In this document: one piece after another, positions 29,639-40,950 of the stretch | How the letters are laid out: every line of letters begins with the position of its first letter | Numbering within the stretch: the first letter of the stretch is position 1 | Source of the DNA: Sphingomonas sp. A2-49 | Lineage (GTDB): Bacteria > Pseudomonadota > Alphaproteobacteria > Sphingomonadales > Sphingomonadaceae | Assembly: GCF_025548555.1 (NCBI RefSeq) | Contig: NZ_JAJLPA010000003.1 | Location: forward strand, 1-64,000 | Direction of reading: 5' to 3' | Length of the DNA stretch: 64,000 nucleotides | Notes under the pieces: generated by a model | Databases searched by the model: none | What the model saw: the letters and a program-made list of their open reading frames with translations, nothing else | What the model was told of the DNA's origin: nothing | Position numbers and translations under genes: made by a program

Positions 29639-30151
29639 TCATTCGACGAAATCGGCGTTCACGACCATGCGTTCGCCGTTCCAGTCCGGCACCGCGTCGG
29701 CGTTCATCGGCACCATGAACCGCTTGCCGTCGGGCCGCTCGATCTCGATCACGTCGCCCGCGCCGAAATTCTCGACGAGCACCACCGTACCCAGCGCGCC
29801 GCCGTCGGTCGAGACGACCGGCAGGCCCATCAGGTCGGCGTGATAATATTCGCCATCGGCCAGCGGCGGGAGCGCCGCGCGCGGCACCGTCAGTTCGGTA
29901 CCGCGGAGTGCCTCGGCGGCGTTGCGGTCGGCGACCTCGGCAAAGCGCGCGATCGTCCCGTTGTTGCCCGCCTGCGACGCCTTCAGCGTCAGCGTGCCGC
30001 CATTGAAGCTCTTGTAGCTGCCGAAATCCTCGGCGAAGACCTTGAGGCGCACCTGGCCGTTGATGCCGTGCGCCCCGATCACCACCGCCAGCGTCACGCT
30101 GGGCTCGGCACCCGATCTATTCGGGCGATCCGTCGCCTCCTGTGGGGGCAT
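29639..30151 (-). CDS. rimM: Ribosome maturation factor RimM
   Basis: This 170-residue protein binds uS19 and helps 30S head maturation. It shows VTLAVVIGAHGINGQVRLKVF, the PRC-barrel part with ALPPLADGEYYHADLMGLPVV, and VLVENFGAGDVIEI. The ATG at 30151 adds about 18 residues before the conserved strand; a later in-frame start is possible. Its first 35 bases overlap the small ORF at 30117. It normally precedes trmD, but here the next downstream gene on this strand is vapB, across an antisense flavoprotein gene. Confidence 0.95.
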   Translation of the reverse strand: MPPQEATDRPNRSGAEPSVTLAVVIGAHGINGQVRLKVFAEDFGSYKSFNGGTLTLKASQAGNNGTIARFAEVADRNAAEALRGTELTVPRAALPPLADGEYYHADLMGLPVVSTDGGALGTVVLVENFGAGDVIEIERPDGKRFMVPMNADAVPDWNGERMVVNADFVE

Positions 30152-30263
30152 CGTCGTCACCTTCTGCGGGATCGGTGGAGGAAACGCCACGGTTGGTGGC
30201 GTCGTCGGTCGCACCATCCCCGCTATCGTCGGGGGCGGTACGGGGATCGGGTTCGATGGCCAT
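30117..30263 (-). CDS. Small acidic disordered ORF between rpsP and rimM
   Basis: This 48-residue ORF encodes an Asp/Gly/Thr-rich peptide (TDPAEGDDDAPTGGDGSPE) with no predicted fold. AAGGAG lies 10 bases before the ATG at 30263, and the ORF overlaps rimM by 35 bases, which favours translation. Similar acidic micro-proteins occur at 11100 and 49490. An ATG at 30305 would add 14 residues. Its function is unknown. Confidence 0.5.
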   Translation of the reverse strand: MAIEPDPRTAPDDSGDGATDDATNRGVSSTDPAEGDDDAPTGGDGSPE

Positions 30264-30320
30264 GGCGCGTGCACTCCTTCGTTGCGAAGACTCACAACGC
30301 ACCATGGCCGATCGGGATGC

Positions 30321-30749
30321 TTACGCCTCGGTGGTCTCGGCGTCGGCGTCGGCGGCGGGCGCCTCGTCAGCTGCCGGTGCGGCGGCGGCGGCCGCTGCTG
30401 CCTCTTCCTGCGCCTTCAGCTTCTCGGCACGCTCCTCGGCGCGCTCGGTCGCCTTCTCGCCGGGCTTGCCCTTGTTCGGGTTCGAGCGGGCAGCGCGCTC
30501 GCGCACGCCGGTGACGTCGAGGAAGCGGGCGACGCGGTCGGTCGGCTGGGCGCCGTTCGCGAGCCAGTACTTCGCACGCTCGGTGTCGAGCACGATGCGG
30601 TTTTCCGCATCCTTGGCGAGCAGCGGGTTGTAGTTGCCGATCTTCTCGATGAACTTGCCGTCGCGCGGGCTGCGCGCGTCGGCGACGACGATACGGTAAT
30701 AGGGACGCTTCTTGGAGCCGCCACGCGACAGACGAATGCTGAGTGCCAT
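30321..30749 (-). CDS. rpsP: 30S ribosomal protein bS16
   Basis: This 142-residue protein begins with the conserved bS16 core ([20 protein letters not shown] and [14 protein letters not shown], residues 2-85). A long Glu/Ala-rich tail follows (about 100-142, including a run of eight Ala), typical of sphingomonads and absent from E. coli. AAGGA precedes the ATG. It sits 30 bp after ffh on the same strand and leads into the small ORF and rimM. Confidence 0.96.
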   Translation of the reverse strand: MALSIRLSRGGSKKRPYYRIVVADARSPRDGKFIEKIGNYNPLLAKDAENRIVLDTERAKYWLANGAQPTDRVARFLDVTGVRERAARSNPNKGKPGEKATERAEERAEKLKAQEEAAAAAAAAPAADEAPAADADAETTEA

Positions 30750-30779
30750 TGTAGATAGTCCTTCGTTTAAAGTCGGTTG

Positions 30780-32276
30780 TTACTTTTTCTTCAAAAGATT
30801 TTCGAAGCCGGGGGGCAGCTTGGGCATGCCGTCCTGACCGCCGCCGAGGCCGGGCAGACCCTTGGGCAGGCCGCCGCCGGCCTGCTCCATCATGTCGCCG
30901 AGCCCCTGACCGCCGAGCGCATTGCCAAGACCGCCCATGCCGCCCTTGCCGAGCATGGCCATCATGCCCTTCAACCCGCCCATCTTCTTGATCTTCTTCA
31001 TGGCGGTCGACATTTCCTGGTGCATCTTCAGGAGCTTGTTGATCTCCTGCACCGTGGTGCCCGATCCCTTGGCGATCCGGATCTTGCGCTTGGCGTTGAT
31101 GAGTTCGGGCTTCGTCCGCTCCTTCAGCGTCATCGAACCGATCATCGCATCCATGTGGATCAGCATCTTGTCGCCGCCTGCGGTCGCGAGCGCGCCCTGC
31201 GCCTTCTTCATCCCCGGCATCATGCCGGCAAGCGCGCCGAGGCCGCCCATGCGACGCATCTGCGCGAGCTGGCCGCGCAGGTCGTTCATGTCGAACTGAC
31301 CCTTGGCGAGCCGCGCGGTCATCCGCTCGGCGTCTTCCTGCTGGATCGATTCGGCCGCGCGCTCGACCAGGCTGACGACGTCGCCCATGCCCAGGATGCG
31401 GCCGGCGACGCGATCCGGATGGAAGGCCTCGAGCGCGTCGAGCTTTTCGCCGGTACCCGCGAACTTGATCGGCTTGCCGGTCACCGCGCGCATCGACAGC
31501 GCCGCACCGCCGCGCGCATCGCCATCCATCCGGGTCAGCACCACGCCGGTCAGCGGCACCTGTTCGGAAAAGTTCTGCGCGACGTTGACCGCGTCCTGGC
31601 CGGTCAGCGAATCGACGACGAGCAGGATCTCCTGCGGCACGGCGATGTCGGCAACGGCCTTCATCTCGTCCATCAGCGCCTGGTCGACGTGCAGCCGGCC
31701 CGCGGTGTCGAGCATCAGGACGTCGTAGCCCTGCAGCTTCGCCGCCTGGAGCGCGCGCCGCGCGATATCCACCGGCTGCTGACCCGGCACGATCGGCAGC
31801 GTCGCCACCTCGATCTGCGTCCCCAGCGTCGCCAGCTGTTCCTGCGCGTTCGGGCGGTTGACGTCGAGCGACGCCATCAGCACCTTCTTGCGGTCGCGCG
31901 TCGTCAGCCGCTTCGCGATCTTGGCGGTGGTGGTGGTCTTGCCCGAGCCTTGCAGGCCGACCATCATCACGACGGCCGGCGGCGCGACCGCGAGTTCGAG
32001 TTCGGACGCGTCCGCGCCGAGCATCTCGATCAGCGCATCGTTGACGATCTTGACGACCTGTTGCCCCGGGGTGACCGAGCGGAGCACGTTCTGGCCGACC
32101 GCCTGTTCGGTGACCGTGTCGACGAAGCTGCGCGCGACCGGCAACGCGACGTCCGCCTCGAGCAGCGCGACGCGCACCTCGCGCATCGCCGTGCGCACAT
32201 CGGCTTCGGTCAGCGCGCCACGGCCGCGAAGGCGGTCGAATACGCCGCCAAGCCGGTCGCTCAGACTGTCGAACAT
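30780..32276 (-). CDS. ffh: Signal recognition particle GTPase Ffh
   Basis: This 498-residue protein targets membrane-protein ribosomes to the translocon. The N domain is followed by the GTPase: P-loop GLQGSGKTTTT at about residues 107-117, DTAGRLHVDQ and TRMDGDARGGAAL. The Met-rich M domain occupies about 325-440, and a Gly-rich tail follows. The ATG at 32276 matches the family N-terminus (MFDSLSDRLGGVFDRL). It faces mtaB-ftsY across a 264-bp gap, so the SRP GTPase and its receptor are encoded within 2 kb on opposite strands. Confidence 0.97.
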   Translation of the reverse strand: MFDSLSDRLGGVFDRLRGRGALTEADVRTAMREVRVALLEADVALPVARSFVDTVTEQAVGQNVLRSVTPGQQVVKIVNDALIEMLGADASELELAVAPPAVVMMVGLQGSGKTTTTAKIAKRLTTRDRKKVLMASLDVNRPNAQEQLATLGTQIEVATLPIVPGQQPVDIARRALQAAKLQGYDVLMLDTAGRLHVDQALMDEMKAVADIAVPQEILLVVDSLTGQDAVNVAQNFSEQVPLTGVVLTRMDGDARGGAALSMRAVTGKPIKFAGTGEKLDALEAFHPDRVAGRILGMGDVVSLVERAAESIQQEDAERMTARLAKGQFDMNDLRGQLAQMRRMGGLGALAGMMPGMKKAQGALATAGGDKMLIHMDAMIGSMTLKERTKPELINAKRKIRIAKGSGTTVQEINKLLKMHQEMSTAMKKIKKMGGLKGMMAMLGKGGMGGLGNALGGQGLGDMMEQAGGGLPKGLPGLGGGQDGMPKLPPGFENLLKKK

Positions 32277-32540
32277 CGCGTCGAAACCTCCATCATCCCC
32301 GCGCAACGCAAACGACGCCGGCGGGCGAAACCTCGCCGGCCAGCGCGCACCCGAAGGCGCTTCATCGATCGCATCCCGTGGTGGAACGTTCGGCGCCTGT
32401 AGGGGAATGTGCGGCGCAAGGCAAGTTCGGGGATTTCCAGCCACGCGTGCGGGGCTGGCGAGAGGCGGTCGCGCCCGTCTCGTCACGCCCGCCCCACCCC
32501 GTCATGGACTTGCCGCCCTCCCGCGCCTAAATCGCGAGCC

Positions 32541-33779
32541 ATGCATGCTTCCGCGCCAGAGGTGATTTCCCTCGGCTGCCGCCTCAACATCGCCGAGAGC
32601 GAGACGATACGGACGCTGGTCGCGGGCCGGGACACGGTCGTCGTCAACAGCTGCGCGGTCACCAACGCCGCGGTGAAGGCGACGCGCACCGCGATCCGTC
32701 GCGCGCGCAGAGCCCGCCCGGGGGCGGAGATCGTCGTCACCGGCTGCGCTGCGCAGATCGACCCCGCGAGCTTCGCCGCCATGCCGGAGGTGGACCGGGT
32801 GATCGGCAATGGCGAGAAGCTGCTGCCCGCCGCCTGGGCCAGCGCCGAACCCGTCGTCGTCGGCGACATCATGGCGCTGCGCGACACCGCACCGCACCTC
32901 GCCGCCAGCTTCGGCAGCCACGCCCGCGCCTTCGTCGAGGTGCAGAACGGGTGCGACCATCGCTGCACCTTCTGCGCGATCCCGTTCGGCCGCGGGCCGA
33001 GCCGGTCGGTGCCCGCGGGCGCGGTGATCGAACGGATCGCCGGCCTCGTCGATGCGGGGCATGCCGAGGTGGTGCTGACCGGCGTCGATCTCACCAGCTA
33101 CGGCCACGACCTGCCCGGCGCGCCGACGCTCGGGTCGCTGGTCGATCGCATCCTCGTACACGTGCCCGCCCTGCGTCGCCTGCGCCTGTCGTCGCTCGAT
33201 TCGATCGAGATCGACGACCGGCTCTTCGAGCTGGTCACCGGCGAACCGCGGGTGATGCCGCACCTCCACCTGTCCTTCCAGGCGGGCAACGACCTGATCC
33301 TGAAGCGGATGAAGCGCCGCCACACCCGTGCGCAGGCGATCGATACGGTGCGCCGGCTGAAGGCGGCGCGGCCCGACATCGCGATCGGCGCCGACCTGAT
33401 CGCCGGTTTCCCGACCGAGGATGCGGCGATGGCGGCGGACACGCTGGCGCTGATCGACGACGCGGACATCGTCCATGCGCATATCTTTCCCTATTCGCCG
33501 CGCGCCGGCACGCCCGCCGCGCGCATGCCGCAGGTCGATCCCGCGATCGTCCGCACCCGCGCGGAGCGACTGCGTGCCGCCGCCGCGCGGCGCAGGGCCG
33601 CATGGCTCGCCGATGCGGTCGGCACGTCGCACGCGATCCTCCTCGAACGCCCCGGGACCCGCGGCCATGCGGACAATTTCGCCGACGTCCTGCTCGACGC
33701 CGCGGGCGAACCCGGCACCCTCGTCATTGCCCGCATCACGGGCGCCACCGACACCCAGCTTCTAGGTACGATTGCATGA
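32541..33779 (+). CDS. mtaB: tRNA t6A37 methylthiotransferase MtaB
   Basis: This 412-residue radical-SAM enzyme adds a methylthio group to t6A at tRNA position 37. The N-terminal Fe-S domain has three cysteines (LGCRLN near residue 13, NSCAVT, TGCAAQ). The radical-SAM cluster motif CxxxCxxC is at Cys138, Cys142 and Cys145 (GCDHRCTFCAIP). MtaB-type features include SLDSIEID and HLHLSFQAGNDLILKRMKRRH. Its stop overlaps the ftsY ATG. With trmD nearby, two position-37 modifiers lie within 6 kb. Confidence 0.93.
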   Translation: MHASAPEVISLGCRLNIAESETIRTLVAGRDTVVVNSCAVTNAAVKATRTAIRRARRARPGAEIVVTGCAAQIDPASFAAMPEVDRVIGNGEKLLPAAWASAEPVVVGDIMALRDTAPHLAASFGSHARAFVEVQNGCDHRCTFCAIPFGRGPSRSVPAGAVIERIAGLVDAGHAEVVLTGVDLTSYGHDLPGAPTLGSLVDRILVHVPALRRLRLSSLDSIEIDDRLFELVTGEPRVMPHLHLSFQAGNDLILKRMKRRHTRAQAIDTVRRLKAARPDIAIGADLIAGFPTEDAAMAADTLALIDDADIVHAHIFPYSPRAGTPAARMPQVDPAIVRTRAERLRAAAARRRAAWLADAVGTSHAILLERPGTRGHADNFADVLLDAAGEPGTLVIARITGATDTQLLGTIA

Positions 33780-34714
33780 GCACCATCCCCACCTGGCACG
33801 AACGCCTGCTCGGCGGCTTCAGGAAGACGTCCGACCGCCTCGTCGGCAACCTCGCCGGCCTCGGCGGGGCACGGCTCGACGACGCGACGCTCGACGATAT
33901 CGAGGAGGCGCTGATCGCCTCCGACCTCGGCCCCGACACGGCCGGCAAGATCCGGACGCGGCTCGCCGAGGGCACGTTCGAACGCAACATGGAGGAACTC
34001 GGCATCCGCCTCGTCGTCGCGGAGGAGGTCGAGCGCGCATTGGCGCGCGTCGCCACCCCGCTCGAAGTCACCGCCTTTCCCCGGCCGCAGGTGATCCTGG
34101 TCATCGGCGTCAACGGATCGGGCAAGACGACGACGATCGCCAAGCTCGCCCACCTGCTGATGGAGCAGGATTACGGCGTCATGCTCGCCGCCGGCGACAC
34201 CTTTCGCGCCGCGGCGATCGGCCAGCTGCGCACCTGGGCCGACCGCGTCGGCGTGCCGATCGTCACCGGGCCGGAGGGCGGCGATGCCGCCGGCGTGGTA
34301 TGGGACGCGGTCAAGAAGGCGACCGAGACGGGCATCGACGTGCTGATCGTCGACACCGCCGGCCGGCTCCAGAACAAGCGCGAGCTGATGGACGAGCTCG
34401 CCAAGATCCGCCGCGTGCTGGGGCGGATCAACCCCGCCTCGCCGCACGACGTGGTGCTCGTGCTGGACGCGACGACCGGCCAGAACGCGCTGTCGCAGAT
34501 CGAGGTGTTCAAGGAGGTCGCGGGCGTCACCGGCCTCGTCATGACCAAGCTCGATGGCACCGCCCGCGGCGGCGTGCTGGTCGCGGCGGCGGAGAAATAC
34601 GGCCTGCCGATCCACGCGATCGGCGTCGGCGAGGGGATGACGGACCTGCGCCCGTTCGACGCCAACGAGGTCGCGCGGATCATCGCCGGCGTCGATCAGG
34701 GCGCGCGCAAGTGA
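33776..34714 (+). CDS. ftsY: Signal recognition particle receptor FtsY
   Basis: This 312-residue GTPase receives SRP-ribosome complexes at the membrane. The NG domain is complete: P-loop GVNGSGKTT at about residues 111-119, AGDTFRAAAIGQL, DTAGRLQNK, TKLDGTARGG and GVGEGMTDLRPF. The long acidic A domain found in E. coli is absent, so membrane binding must rely on the short N-terminal helix. It is coupled to mtaB (ATGA) and precedes yciB. Confidence 0.96.
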   Translation: MSTIPTWHERLLGGFRKTSDRLVGNLAGLGGARLDDATLDDIEEALIASDLGPDTAGKIRTRLAEGTFERNMEELGIRLVVAEEVERALARVATPLEVTAFPRPQVILVIGVNGSGKTTTIAKLAHLLMEQDYGVMLAAGDTFRAAAIGQLRTWADRVGVPIVTGPEGGDAAGVVWDAVKKATETGIDVLIVDTAGRLQNKRELMDELAKIRRVLGRINPASPHDVVLVLDATTGQNALSQIEVFKEVAGVTGLVMTKLDGTARGGVLVAAAEKYGLPIHAIGVGEGMTDLRPFDANEVARIIAGVDQGARK

Positions 34715-34772
34715 CCGCCCTCGCACCCCCCGCCCCGACCCCTCGTGACCAGGCCCGTGCGGAGATGACGGC

Positions 34773-35447
34773 ATGACGCGCGCACGATCCTCCCCCGGCC
34801 TGCGGATGGGCGTCGAATACGGACCGCTGCTCGTCTTCTTCGCGGTCAATTTCCTGTTTCCGGCAGCGCTGGCCATGCGGCTGGTGGGCGCGGGCACCGG
34901 CTTCCTGTCGGACCTCGATCGCGCGGGCGCGCTGGTGATCGCCAAGGTCATCGTCGCCACCACCGCCTTCGTCATCGCCACCGTCGCGGCGATGATCGTG
35001 TCGAAGACGCGGCTCGGCCACATCTCGCCGATGCTGTGGATCTCCGGCGGGTTCGTGGTCGTGTTCGGCGGGCTGACCGTCTATTTCCACGACCCGCGAT
35101 TCATCCAGATGAAGCCGACCTTCGTCTACGCGATGTTCGCCGCCGTGCTGGGGTTCGGATTGCTGACCGGCCGCCCGCTGCTCCAGGGGCTGCTCGGCAC
35201 CGCCTATCCCGGCCTCACCGCCGTGGGGTGGGCCAAGCTGACGCGCAACTGGGCGCTGTTCTTCCTGTGCATGGCGGCGCTGAACGAGGCGGTGTGGCGC
35301 AACACCAACTGGGACTTCTGGGTCGGGTTCAAGCTGTGGGGTGCGATTCCGCTGACCTTGCTGTTCGCCTTCGCCAACATCCCGATGCTGCTGCGCCATG
35401 GCCTCAGCACAGGCGAAACCCCGGTCGCCGACGTTCCGCCGGAGTGA
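34773..35447 (+). CDS. yciB: YciB/IspZ-family inner-membrane septation protein
   Basis: This 224-residue polytopic protein matches the intracellular septation protein A family: GPLLVFFAVNFLFP near residue 17, PMLWISGGFVVVFGGLTVYFHDPRFIQMKPTF shown by the FHDPRFIQMKPT motif, and WAKLTRNWALFF with NEAVWRNTNWDFWV. About six membrane segments are predicted. The family affects cell-envelope integrity and division. GGAG lies 9 bases before the ATG. It follows ftsY by 58 bp, an arrangement common in alphaproteobacteria. Confidence 0.92.
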   Translation: MTRARSSPGLRMGVEYGPLLVFFAVNFLFPAALAMRLVGAGTGFLSDLDRAGALVIAKVIVATTAFVIATVAAMIVSKTRLGHISPMLWISGGFVVVFGGLTVYFHDPRFIQMKPTFVYAMFAAVLGFGLLTGRPLLQGLLGTAYPGLTAVGWAKLTRNWALFFLCMAALNEAVWRNTNWDFWVGFKLWGAIPLTLLFAFANIPMLLRHGLSTGETPVADVPPE

Positions 35448-35499
35448 CCGGCGCCGGGGCCGCGGGTCCCGCACGAGCCGAAAGACGTACCGCGGAACC

Positions 35500-35535
35500 A
35501 AAAAGCCCGCCCGGGTCATGCGACCGGGGCGGGCT
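35500..35535 (-). terminator. Rho-independent terminator after tRNA-Val
   Basis: AGCCCGCCC (35504-35512) pairs with GGGCGGGCT (35527-35535). On the minus strand the stem is followed by TTTTTGG. It begins 5 bases past the tRNA 3' end and is a strong intrinsic terminator. Confidence 0.88.
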
Positions 35536-35539
35536 GATA

Positions 35540-35614
35540 TGGTGGGCGCGACAGGGATTGAACCTGTGACCCCACCCGTGTGAAGGGTGTGCTCTACCGC
35601 TGAGCTACGCGCCC
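35540..35614 (-). tRNA. tRNA-Val (anticodon CAC)
   Basis: The minus strand folds as a cloverleaf: acceptor GGGCGCG/CGCGCCC, D arm GCTC...GAGC, anticodon stem CACCC/GGGTG around loop TTCACAC (anticodon CAC, reading GUG), and T loop TTCAATC between ACAGG and CCTGT. The discriminator is A and CCA is encoded. It lies 52 bp downstream of hup and is followed by an intrinsic terminator. Confidence 0.97.
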
Positions 35615-35666
35615 GAAACCTGTCGGAGGCGGGCCTTTACGCGAGGCCGGCGCTCCCTGTCCAGTC

Positions 35667-35939
35667 TCAGTTCACCGAATCTTTCAGGCCCTTGCCGGCC
35701 TTGAACTTCGGCTGGCTCGACGCCTTGATCGTCATCGGCTCGCCCGTGCGCGGATTGCGACCGGTCGACGCCTTGCGCTTCGAGACGGAGAAGGTGCCGA
35801 AGCCGACCAGGCGCACTTCGTCGCCCTTTTTCAGGCTTGCCGAAATCGCGTCGAACACCGCCTCGACCGCCTTGATCGCGTCGCCCTTGGCGAGTCCCGA
35901 GGTATCGGCGACGGTCGCGATCAGCTCTTGCTTGTTCAT
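35667..35939 (-). CDS. hup: DNA-binding protein HU
   Basis: This 90-residue histone-like protein bends and compacts DNA. It shows the HU pattern MNKQELIATVADTSGL, the AVFDAISASLKKGDEVRLVGFGTF helix-strand junction, and the DNA-contacting arm TGRNPRTGEPMTIKA. The ATG at 35939 is preceded by AAGGGGG. It follows lon on the same strand, the usual lon-hupB order. Confidence 0.96.
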   Translation of the reverse strand: MNKQELIATVADTSGLAKGDAIKAVEAVFDAISASLKKGDEVRLVGFGTFSVSKRKASTGRNPRTGEPMTIKASSQPKFKAGKGLKDSVN

Positions 35940-36093
35940 GGAAATACTGCCCCCTTCGTACATTCAACAGAATCGTTGCCCAGCCAGAACAACGAGTAAG
36001 GCCGTCCTGTCGGGCGAAGTCAACGGCTACCGCCGGGACATGGCGGTCCCGGCGGTTCCAAACCGTCAATCACCCGACCCTAAAGTTCCGCGA

Positions 36094-38487
<2,394 letters not shown>

Positions 38488-38530
38488 GGATACTCCGGTG
38501 CCGCTTCGAACGGGGCGGCTTTGGTACACT

Positions 38531-38558
38531 ATATGGGGACGGGCCGGCATCCATCAAT
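38531..38558 (-). promoter_or_regulatory. Candidate heat-shock (sigma-32) promoter of lon
   Basis: On the minus strand TTGATG, a 13-base spacer and CCCCATAT lie about 45 bases before the lon ATG. The -10 element fits the sigma-32 consensus CCCCATNT exactly and the -35 fits partly. Heat induction of lon is well known in other bacteria. Confidence 0.55.
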
Positions 38559-38637
38559 CGTTGCGCGCGCGACACGGCGGGACTTGTCATCGCGGCGGCG
38601 AGCGTCGAAACCGCGCATGTCCAACCGGGAGTACAGA

Positions 38638-40341
38638 ATGTCGCCTCGCCTGCCGTTCGCGGCCCTGTTGCTGCTGTCGACCGGCGCCATCGCCGCCGAA
38701 CCGGGCAAGCCGGCGCTGACCGCGCAGACCGCGGCATCGGGCGGGACGCTCGACCCGGCGCAGAAAAAGGTGACGTTCGACACCGCCGACCTGGCGATCG
38801 AGGTCGATGCGGAGCGCGAGGTCATCAACGCGACCGCGACGCTCGTCTTCACCGTCCTCGAAAAGACCGACCGGCTCGTCGTCGATCTCGACAAGAACTA
38901 CACCGTGACCGCGGTGACCGTCGACGGCGCCGATTCCGCCGGCTTTACCAATCCCGAAGGGCGGATGACGGTCAAGCTGCTGAAAAAGGCGGCGAAGGAC
39001 GCCAGGCTCACGCTGAAGATCACCTATGGCGGCCGCCCGCATACCGCCGTGCGCGCGCCGTGGGACGGCGGCTTCGTCTGGGCAAAGACCCCCGACGGCC
39101 AGCCCTGGATCGCGACCGCGGTGCAGAACGAGGGCTGCGACCTGTTCTGGCCGTGCATCGACTATCCGACCTATGAACCGCAGAAGGTGACGCTGCACAT
39201 CACCGTGCCCAAGGGGCTGAAGGCGCCGTCGAACGGCAAGCTGCTGAGCGTCGACCAGATCGACGATGGCCGCACGACATGGAACTGGGAGGTCGCGCAT
39301 CCCAATCCCTATAGCATCGCGCTCAACGTCGGCCCGTACGAGGACGTTTCGGGCACGTACAAGAGCCGCTTCGGCAACACGATCCCGATGATCTACTGGT
39401 TCCTGCCCGGCGAGAAGCCGAAGGCGGAAAAGCTGTTCGCCGAATTCGCGCCGGTGCTCGATTTCTACGAGGCGACCGTCGGCCCCTACCCCTGGGCGTC
39501 GGAAAAGGTCGGCGTCGTGGAGACGCCGCACCTCGGCATGGAGCACCAGACGATCAACGCCTATGGCAACAAATACGCCAAGGCGCCGGAGGGCTTCGAC
39601 TGGCTGTTCCAGCATGAATTCGGCCACGAATGGTTCGCCAACCAGATGACCGCGCCCAATTGGGACGATTTCTGGCTGCACGAGGGTTTCACCGAATATA
39701 TGCAGCCGCTCTACGGCCGGTGGCGCGACGGCGACGCGCGCTATGCGGCGATGATGCTCGACATGCGGCCGAAGATCCTCAACCAGTCGGCCCTGGTCAC
39801 CGGCAAGCCGCAGACCGCGGACGAGGTATACAGGAAGTCGCCCGGCCGCGGCGGCGACATCTACTACAAGGGCGCGTGGGTGCTCCACACCCTGCGCAAC
39901 GCGATCGGCGACGCCGCCTTCCACCGCATCCTCCAGCTGACCGTCTATGGCCGCGCCGATCCCGCGCCGGGCAATTTCGCCCCGGTGTTCCGCACGACGC
40001 CCGAATTCATCGGCTATGTGAAGCAGGTGACCGGGCAGGACTGGCAATGGTTCTTCGACGTCTATCTGTACCAGGCGGCGCTGCCCAGGCTCGCGGTCAA
40101 CCGCAACGCGACACAACTGACGCTGAAATGGGTGGTGCCGGGCGGCAAGCCCTTCCCGCTGCCGGTGGAGGTCGCGGTGGACGACGCGGTGCAGAAGGTC
40201 GCGATGACGGGCGGTGTCGCTACGATCACCGTGCCGGAGGGCGCGCATATCGTCGTCGATCCGATGGCGCGGCTGCTGAAGCAGGATGACGCCATCGACG
40301 CGTTCCAGGCGTGGAAGGCCGAACAGAAGCCGGCGAAATGA
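38638..40341 (+). CDS. Secreted M1-family zinc metallopeptidase
   Basis: This 567-residue aminopeptidase-like enzyme starts with a signal peptide (SPRLPFAALLLLSTGAIAA). The zinc site is intact: HEFGH at residues 326-330 and the third ligand Glu in LHEGFTEY near 349. The substrate-binding GMEH motif is at about 300 (a variant of GAMEN). The C-terminal part is short compared with PepN, resembling leukotriene-A4-hydrolase-like periplasmic forms. GGGAG seven bases upstream supports the ATG at 38638. It is divergent from lon. Confidence 0.92.
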   Translation: MSPRLPFAALLLLSTGAIAAEPGKPALTAQTAASGGTLDPAQKKVTFDTADLAIEVDAEREVINATATLVFTVLEKTDRLVVDLDKNYTVTAVTVDGADSAGFTNPEGRMTVKLLKKAAKDARLTLKITYGGRPHTAVRAPWDGGFVWAKTPDGQPWIATAVQNEGCDLFWPCIDYPTYEPQKVTLHITVPKGLKAPSNGKLLSVDQIDDGRTTWNWEVAHPNPYSIALNVGPYEDVSGTYKSRFGNTIPMIYWFLPGEKPKAEKLFAEFAPVLDFYEATVGPYPWASEKVGVVETPHLGMEHQTINAYGNKYAKAPEGFDWLFQHEFGHEWFANQMTAPNWDDFWLHEGFTEYMQPLYGRWRDGDARYAAMMLDMRPKILNQSALVTGKPQTADEVYRKSPGRGGDIYYKGAWVLHTLRNAIGDAAFHRILQLTVYGRADPAPGNFAPVFRTTPEFIGYVKQVTGQDWQWFFDVYLYQAALPRLAVNRNATQLTLKWVVPGGKPFPLPVEVAVDDAVQKVAMTGGVATITVPEGAHIVVDPMARLLKQDDAIDAFQAWKAEQKPAK

Positions 40342-40922
40342 CCGCCGCCGGCCTGCCCGCGCTCGCTGTCCTGTCGCTGGGTCTGCTCGCATTCGCGATC
40401 GCGCTGGTCGCGGCCCGGTGGCGCCGCGCGCGCGAGGCCGGCGGCGGCGGGCGGCGCGATCCCGCATCCCTGATCGGCATCGCCGTCCAGGGTGCTGCCT
40501 TCGTCCTTGTGGCGTCAGGCGGCGCGCGGGCGACGCTCGATCCCCTCGGCGGACCCGCGCTGGCGGCCGCCGCGATCACCGCCGTCCTGATGGTGGGCGC
40601 GCTGGCGCTGTTTCTCTGGTCGACCGCCACGATGGGGCGCAACTGGAGCCTCGTCGCCCGGACCCGTGCCGACCACGTTTTGGTGACCGCCGGCCCCTTC
40701 GCGCACCTGCGTCACCCGATCTACACCGCGCTGGCGCTCGTCGTGATCGCCATCGCGGTGGCGACGGGGCATGTCGCGCGGCTGCTGCCGGCGCTTCCCG
40801 TCTACGCATCGGGCACCTGGCTGCGCGTGCGGAGCGAGGAGCGCCTGCTGCACGCGCTGTTCGGCACGGACTACGAACGCTACGCCGCGCGGGTGAAGCG
40901 GTTCGTGCCGGGGCTGTTCTGA
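40338..40922 (+). CDS. ICMT/PEMT-type membrane methyltransferase-like protein
   Basis: This 194-residue membrane protein has about five membrane segments. It has the C-terminal signature of the isoprenylcysteine carboxyl-methyltransferase superfamily: VTAGPFAHLRHPIYTALAL near residue 113 and EERLLHALFGTDYERYAARVKRFVP at the end, where S-adenosylmethionine would bind. The substrate is unknown. The start overlaps the M1 peptidase stop (ATGA), so the two are co-expressed. Confidence 0.85.
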   Translation: MTAAGLPALAVLSLGLLAFAIALVAARWRRAREAGGGGRRDPASLIGIAVQGAAFVLVASGGARATLDPLGGPALAAAAITAVLMVGALALFLWSTATMGRNWSLVARTRADHVLVTAGPFAHLRHPIYTALALVVIAIAVATGHVARLLPALPVYASGTWLRVRSEERLLHALFGTDYERYAARVKRFVPGLF

Positions 40923-40950
40923 CCGACGCCGCCTGCCGCTGTCGTCGCCG

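Noticed and set aside
30777..32402. 541-codon plus-strand frame antisense to ffh
   Set aside because: This is a GC-driven shadow of ffh; no motif or ribosome-binding site supports it.
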